64,000 nucleotides of DNA from Onthophagus taurus (taxonomy: Eukaryota; Arthropoda; Insecta; Coleoptera; Scarabaeidae). Positions 58,026-64,000 of the stretch are shown piece by piece. Under the pieces are notes generated by a model, which saw nothing but the letters and a program-made list of their open reading frames with translations, ran no database searches and had not been told where the DNA came from. The DNA is taken from NCBI RefSeq assembly GCF_036711975.1, contig NC_091971.1, positions 8,501,501 to 8,565,500 on the forward strand. Direction: 5' to 3'. Every line of letters begins with the position of its first letter. The first letter of the stretch is position 1. The position numbers were made by a program, and so were the translations under genes.

Positions 58026-60439
58026 CCTATCGGCTTGGAATGAAACTTTTAAAATTAAAAAACACTTGGAAAAGCTCATCAGAATAGAAAGAAGGGTCCT
58101 GCACTTACCGGACAATATCAAGAGAAGCACTACAGGTGCTGGGGGATTCACCGCCCGTGGATTTGATGGTTAAAAAAAGGATAGCTCGGAAGGAGGACAG
58201 AGAAGAAGTGGAGGAACAGGTAAAACGACGTGGCAAGATTGCATCATGAGTTTTTAAGTGCTTCGGAGCAAAATTGCAGATGTTTATACACGTAGATATT
58301 GAAATTGTATCAAAAACTTATTGATGAGAGGCGTCCTATGCTGCTAATGTACAAAGCGATGCCTGCTTTCGCTTACTGGACTAATAGATAGAAAGAGCAT
58401 GAACACGATTCTGAAACGGAACAAGATGGCGTCGTTTGGTGCATGGTCTATTGGTCGATTTGAAGCTAAAACTGATTATCATGTGTTACAGAACCTTGAC
58501 CATAACTTCGGGGCTGTCCAATCAGCTTATTAGGTTTCTTCATTTTGGTAAGCACTTACAATTTTTTTTATTAGACCTCGTATCTATAACTTGATTGGCA
58601 TTCACATAGTATTGCAACAAAGTTAACATTTCAAATCTAACACCTCAACGTGCAACAACATTATTGAGTTATATGGACAATGTTTTAGAACAAGTGCGAT
58701 GAATTGCAATACTTTAAGATAAAACTTTGTGCCTCCAAGACCTTTCTCCCACTTTGGACAATCGCATGCAAGTTTATTTTCCATGCATATCTAGTTTAGT
58801 AAAAAATTAGATACGATCTTTAAATATCATATTTTTTATGCCTAAGTAAAAATTAATAAAACTCAACACTAAGAAATTACCGATTACAAAAAAAATCATT
58901 TAACATTTATGATTAACCAGATTGCTAACTGATATCGACATTTTAATGCAAATTCAAAAACACCAGGTCACTCTTAATTAAGACTTGAAGTTGTAACATA
59001 GGTCTCGAATCACGAAAGCAAGAACCGCTTAACCTAATTGTACCTTTTCCCAAAGCGTGCAAAACTGGTTTTTGCCAAAAACGAAAAAAGGAAAATACAT
59101 TCAGTTCCTATGCGATATCTGTTGCCACCACGCGGTGAGTCGTTGTCATTTTTAAGTAAGTCGTCGATCGTTGACCAATTGAGTTGGGGCTTAATAAATC
59201 GAGCTGTGGGGGGCCTCCACGATGTGGCGTTGAAAAGCATCGAATCATGCAACTTACTGCGGAGTACTACCGTATTCGCGCTAACTAATAAGTATTTCAT
59301 TGTAAAACACGCCGACACGGTGATGTTCAGAAAGTGGGTGATTTCAGTAGGCGGGAACTGGTTTTCGAGCCGAAACTAAACCGAATATTGAATCGAAGTG
59401 AAAGTTGTTGGTTTACAATATAAAGCGTTTAAATTTATGGTGAATAATAAAAGATGATTTTAAATTTTAAAAAGAAACAACCCTATAAACAACTTAAATT
59501 TAAAAATTTTTAATAACCCGGTTTGATTATCCATGTCATCATGAAACGTAATCGGTGCTATTACCGAAAATATATGCAAATTAAACTTTATAATTATACG
59601 AAAAAATTCCAATGAAAAATTATGGTTCATAAAACACTAAAAAACATTAAATACATTGTCAATAAAATAATTGTATGTTTCGAAGTGTAAGATATTTCAT
59701 AATTCTCCCTGGAGCAAAACAGTTAATTAACCACAATCGCATATTTAATTATTACCTACAGGTTAAACTATCTCACTAAATCACAATTTAAACGTAGGTG
59801 TGTCATTTCAACTATTAACCGTTAAGAACAATAGGAAATTGTTAACTATGTATTACAATCTTGACACTACACCAATGAATATTTATTCGATTTTAGTTGA
59901 TCGATTATTAAGTTTTTAGATAACGAACGAAATACGAGCTTGTCATTAACTATTTTTTTTTTCATTGAAAATTATGTCATTCCCTGATAATTAATTAATA
60001 CACAATGTATTGCATCATTAATAGTTTCTTGGTACGTTTCCTGCGAACCATGACAGCTTATTATTATTAATCATCGAGGCATATTAAACAGTTAATCGTT
60101 GGGATCGAATGAAATCGATTAAAAAGTTTAATTACATTTTCCTTTTATTTCCGAATAGATAATGTTCGATTTCTACGAATGAATTTTTCAATCAAGACTA
60201 CGAATGGGGCGTACATTTTAATAATAGACATTAATTTTTTGTTTTGTTCATCTTCTTTGATAATGACAAATTTTATGGGAACAAAACGATTAAAATGACA
60301 ATAAAGACGTTATAAATGTAAATTTAAAGATGCATAATTACGCGGTCATAATCTGACTTTATTAAACGTATAATGCTTAATTAAAATTTAATATTATCTT
60401 CCATTGAATGTAAATTGTATGAGTTTTTATATCTCGCTC
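58026..60439. other. Putative frizzled intron, 58.0-60.4 kb
   Basis: No gene recognised. The island 59.03-59.38 kb is open on both strands (113 codons plus, 94 codons minus) and GC-richer, without known domain. An ATGCAAAT octamer lies at 59574-59581. Elsewhere AT-rich. Confidence 0.4.
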
Positions 60440-60930
60440 GTACGACAAAACTCGAATGTTTCTAGTTTTAGGTCTAGTGTTAGTTCTAGTTTTGTATTAG
60501 CACTGTCACTAACACTAGACCTAGAACTAGAATTATTCGGATTTAGCCGTCTTTAAAGATGTGCGGCTAAATCCGAATGATTCTAGTTGTAGGTCTAGTG
60601 TTAGTTCTAGTAACAGTGCTAATGCAAAACTAGAACTAACATTAGACTTAGAACTAGAATCATTCGGGTTTAGCCGTCTTTAAAGACGTACGGCTAAGTC
60701 CGAATTATTCCAGTTCTAGGTGTAGTGTTAATTCTAGTTTTAATTGTTATTCAGCCCTAGATTGTTACATATTTTTGTTGAACTAAAAGTTGCACTGTTA
60801 CTAGACCTAGAACTAGAAACATTCAGGTTTAGCCGTCTTAAGAGATGTACGGCTAAACCAGAATATTTCTAGATCTAGGTGTTAGTTTTAATGTTAGTGT
60901 TAATTTTTGTTTTAGTTTTTATTCAATGCT
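60440..60930. mobile_element. CTAG inverted-repeat element, locus 4 (array of about 3.5 units)
   Basis: Four consecutive units: A about 60451-60552, B 60557-60679, C 60684-60837, D 60842 to about 60925 (truncated). TTAA occupies each junction (60553-60556, 60680-60683, 60838-60841). Units start near GTGCGGCTAAATCCGAATGA and end near CATTCGGGTTTAGCCGTC. Arms contain TTCTAGTTCTAGGTCTAG-type text on one side and CTAGACCTAGAACTAGAA on the other. Unit C has the longer loop with AGATTGTTACATATTTTTGT, seen also at locus 1. No coding capacity. Confidence 0.85.
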
Positions 60931-62035
60931 TTCACTATAATACAATCGAAATAAATCAAATTAATGAAATCATTATTTAAATTTATTAATTTAACACTCC
61001 GTGTCATTAGAGAAATCGATCGTTTCGATTAAGAAAATAAAAGAAAGTGAAACCAACATCAAATCGAAAATCAGTAGGAGCTGTGTCGGAATTGATTCCA
61101 TTAAGATGTAATTTTCGTCGTCGATTTATCATTTCCGTATCTGACACAATTTAAAAGCCACGCACCGCGCCGTCGAACGAAAAATAACGATTGCGCCAAG
61201 CCTTAGGGCTGCGGCTCTTAATTATTTCACATACTTATCAGCCACACGATCGACAACAAGGTGGTACCTTGCACATTATCGATATTTATTTATACCACCT
61301 TAAAGTTAATGTAATTGTCCGTTTTGCGACTGTGGTTGTAATATATCTGTAAATGGAGGCTAATAACAAAAAAATTGTACGTGTCGTAAATAGATACTGG
61401 ATAAAATAGTGTTTGTCATCTCGGGCATTAAAAAAAATTATGGATAACAACACTTAGAAAGTTGTTATTGAAAGGTGTTAAGTTATTACGTTAATAAACT
61501 TGTTTAATAGGGTTTTATGTAATGAGTAATTTATCGTTAGTTGTTTTTATGGGATTTAATCTAACGGAGTAAACAAGTTGATAAAAAAAAGCTAACGTTG
61601 GACAAATGAGTCTATTTCGTGTGGTGAAGCGAGGAAATAGCTTCGCCGACGACAGTACTTCCAGGAAAACACATTAGCTTTTTTCATGTAATACAACGTT
61701 TCGTATGAGGTTCATTCGTTGGCTACCCATATTGATTTTCCCCAAGTTGGGGAAAAACCTTTTCAACCCTCCACATGCTCCGAAATATTGTTAGAGGGAC
61801 TTCGTAACTACGGGTACGAGAGGGGAATCTAACCAAATAACACTTCAACTTCTTCCAAATACATCCCATCGATTGTGGCGAGATTCGAGTATTTTCGTTG
61901 CTAAGAAAAATTTTACTCCCCTAAATTCAAGAGATAGTAAAAATAACAAGATTTTATATATGTAGGATAAAAGTTTCATATGAAGACAAAGTTTTATTAA
62001 AAACTTGACACTTTATGGATTTTGGAGTCATTGAT
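60931..62035. other. Putative frizzled intron, 60.9-62.0 kb
   Basis: No gene or element recognised. The stretch 61.08-61.34 kb is GC-richer. Confidence 0.4.
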
Positions 62036-62510
62036 TTTAATATAATTATACTACAGTATGATAGTCAACATTTTTGAAATCTCATGAACTAGTGGAGATA
62101 TAGAAAAAATGAAAAAATTTGAATCTAACCGTGCAAAAGGTATACATCCAAAACGACAAATTTCTTAAGATAAAGTGTAACAGTGATATCTCCTGAACTA
62201 GTGAGAACATAGAAAAATGGTTTATACCATTGAATTTGTTATTTAATTCTGTATAAACTTGCCAAGTTTGGTACTTCTGTCATTACACATGACGTAGAAA
62301 AAGAAATGCAAACCGAACCGTCCAAAGAGCATATTTCCAAAACGAGAACTTTCTTGAAGTGCGCTATAAAAGTGATATCTCATGAGCTAGTAGAGATATA
62401 GAAAAATGGTTTACACTATTAAATTTGTTATTCACTTCTGTATAATCTTGCCAAGTTTGATATTTCTGTCATTAGACATAACGTGTTAAAAAGATTTTGA
62501 ACCTAATGGT
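62036..62510. repeat. Tandem repeat, about 189-bp unit, two copies plus a partial one
   Basis: GTGATATCTCCTGAACTAG at 62183 recurs as GTGATATCTCATGAGCTAG at 62372, giving a 189-bp spacing. Both copies continue with AGAAAAATGGTTTA, ATTTGTTATT, TCTGTATAA, TTGCCAAGTTTG and TTCTGTCATTA. A partial first copy (GAAATCTCATGAACTAGTGG at about 62076) is only 108 bp before the next. Copies are diverged, suggesting age. It ends just before the piggyBac transposase remnant. Confidence 0.75.
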
Positions 62511-62554
62511 GTAAGAAGTGGAAAACTCTTAGGTTTATATGGATTAAATCAAAA

Positions 62555-62818
62555 TTAATTTAAAGAATTCTCGGCAACAAGCTGGAAAGACAAAAAGCAA
62601 GTTTTATTGTATTCCACCTATGTTGGGTCTGCACGAGCAGAGAGTGTAGCTTGCTACGACAAAAAACTGAAAAAAAGAAATATCATATCCTCAAGAAAGA
62701 ATACAATGCTCAAATGGGAGGTGTTGGTCTGATGGACAGATTCATCGGTCTATTAAGGAAGTCGATAACGAAGCTGTTCAATCAACTCATGGACATGACT
62801 ACTATGTCATTACGTTAG
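62555..62818 (+). pseudogene. piggyBac-type transposase, C-terminal fragment
   Basis: Frame one reads FSATSWKDKKQVLLYSTYVG, SARAESVACYDKKLKKRN. After a frameshift near 62690 the next frame reads KKEYNAQMGGVGLMDRFIGL, LRKSITKLFNQLMD. SWKDKKQV matches the piggyBac region holding the second catalytic Asp, and YN.xMGGVxLMD the third; there the conserved GGVD is GGVG, so a catalytic Asp is lost. Together with the frameshift this makes it dead. The N-terminal part and terminal repeats were not found; a 189-bp tandem repeat adjoins it on the left. Confidence 0.75.
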
Positions 62819-64000
62819 CGTTTATTAAATTATTAGAGTGACAATGTGGCCTGAAAAATCTTACAGAACAAGGGCAGAAACCAATTTACAATCAGGTGCC
62901 CTCATAATGTTGTTGGCAACTTCTAAGAATATAGAAGTCCAAAAACTTATATTTTGTTATTCCTGTAGTAACAACAAGATATTTTTATTATTATTTGAAA
63001 ATCTTGAGATCAACATTACATAAATTACTTATTATTAATACACCTGTAGATATTCTTGTTTAAAGAAATATTAAATCAAGGTAACGTAATAAGAAATGTG
63101 AGGATGGCTAATTGCGCAGAAACCGGTCGATTTAAAATAAAAGAAGGCGTTATGACCTGTTTTTGCTGATTTATTACCACCTAGACTTAATATGGAAGTC
63201 GATAGTGATAATTAAGTTGTTTTTGTCAGCCTTTTTCTTTGCTTTGGTGTAGACTTTAGGTAATTATTTTGTTTGAAAACTTATTTTTTTTTTAATTGAC
63301 TTTCGATATGAATTATTTAATTTTAAATTAAAGTTACATGGCTTACTTTCGGATGAGAATGGTGAACAATCACTTTTGCGGTTCGGTGTCGTTTGATGTT
63401 CTCGTGAGAACAAAAGAAAACAATAATCGTATAACATTAAATTTTGCGGTTTCGTTGCTTTTGATGTTTATATAGACGTTTAAACATTTTAACATTAAAC
63501 AAATTAAATTCTATTAGTGTTTTAGAATTTGTAATTAACGAAAACTGTTTATTTTATATGCAATCAATTTTGATATAAAGAAACAATCACCTAATAATTA
63601 TCTAAGATTTTCTTTGATTGATTTTTAAGTGTTACAAATTGTGGTTGTATTCATTGGATGGGTTATGGATTTCGTTGTTCGACACGTTCTCTGTGCAATA
63701 TTACTCCAATATGTAGTAATAAATAACTTGGGTTTAAATCGTTCACGCTATCGATAATCTTTAATTACTAGGCTGTACCATATTTCGCAACCGCGATATA
63801 ATATTATGTATTAACAACCAATTAATGAGTACTGAACAAGTTTTCGCTGACTCTGCGCATTGTGGTTATCTCTGAAACTCAATAATAAATAAATTCTGCC
63901 CCTGTTAAAACGGAAATAATTGCTCCTTTAATTACCGACACGATCGGATTAATCAACAAGTCCGCAATTAATTAACCTTTTCGGTATAAATAAAGGCGAT
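62819..64000. other. Right end of the window, nothing recognised
   Basis: AT-rich DNA. A 61-codon plus frame at 62838-63023 is unrecognised and may belong to the decayed piggyBac element. No frizzled exon is seen before the window ends. Confidence 0.4.

Noticed and set aside
59038..59379. 113-codon plus frame as a gene
   Set aside because: The opposite strand is open as well, no start context, splice partners or domain are seen, and the openness follows from higher GC.
1..64000. tRNA and rRNA genes
   Set aside because: I looked for B-box-like and cloverleaf patterns by eye and found none that hold; a tRNAscan-SE run would be decisive.
1..64000. CRISPR arrays, operons, Shine-Dalgarno sites or phage genes
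   Set aside because: Spliced genes and retrotransposons show that this is eukaryotic nuclear DNA; the tandem repeats have no spacer structure.

Overview
The window is AT-rich nuclear DNA from an insect. Protein-coding genes have short phase-matched introns with GT-AG borders, AATAAA polyadenylation signals, large intergenic or intronic spaces and many decayed transposons. A beetle or similar non-dipteran insect is my guess; no single marker proves the order.

The left half (1 to about 32 kb) is gene-dense. In order: the 5' end of glutamate-cysteine ligase catalytic subunit (Gclc, minus, leaving the window at the left edge); divergently the mitochondrial CDP-DAG synthase TAMM41 (plus); GPALPP1-like (plus); a small secreted Fcp3C-like cysteine protein (minus); a dead non-LTR retrotransposon; polo kinase (plus, five exons, last intron packed with transposons); a secreted C-type lectin (plus); parvulin PIN4 (minus, convergent with the lectin); an SLC19 thiamine/folate-type transporter (plus) with two alternative in-phase first exons; a FAM210-like mitochondrial protein (minus); and the last coding exon of frizzled (minus).

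The right half (31,944 to 64,000) holds no exon that I can recognise. The frizzled exon opens in split-codon phase, so it must be preceded by an exon at higher coordinates. The whole right half is therefore most simply one very long frizzled intron, although genes I cannot see are not excluded. It contains tandem repeats, transposon remnants (a non-LTR 3' domain, piggyBac transposase pieces), a purine-rich low-complexity tract and islands of higher GC that may be regulatory.

The most interesting non-genic signal is a family of short inverted-repeat elements rich in CTAG words, at four loci (about 9.4-10.4, 12.1-12.3, 51.2-51.5 and 60.4-60.9 kb). Units of about 115-170 bp stand head to tail, and most unit junctions carry TTAA. 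The window also holds a 91-bp piggyBac-type MITE with TTAA at both ends and a decayed piggyBac transposase, so a TTAA-targeting mobilisation system is plausible. One CTAG unit is split by an internally deleted Harbinger element that carries a MADF reading frame. The genes are mostly unrelated housekeeping loci (glutathione synthesis, cardiolipin synthesis, mitosis, vitamin uptake, Wnt/planar polarity), with no operon-like logic.
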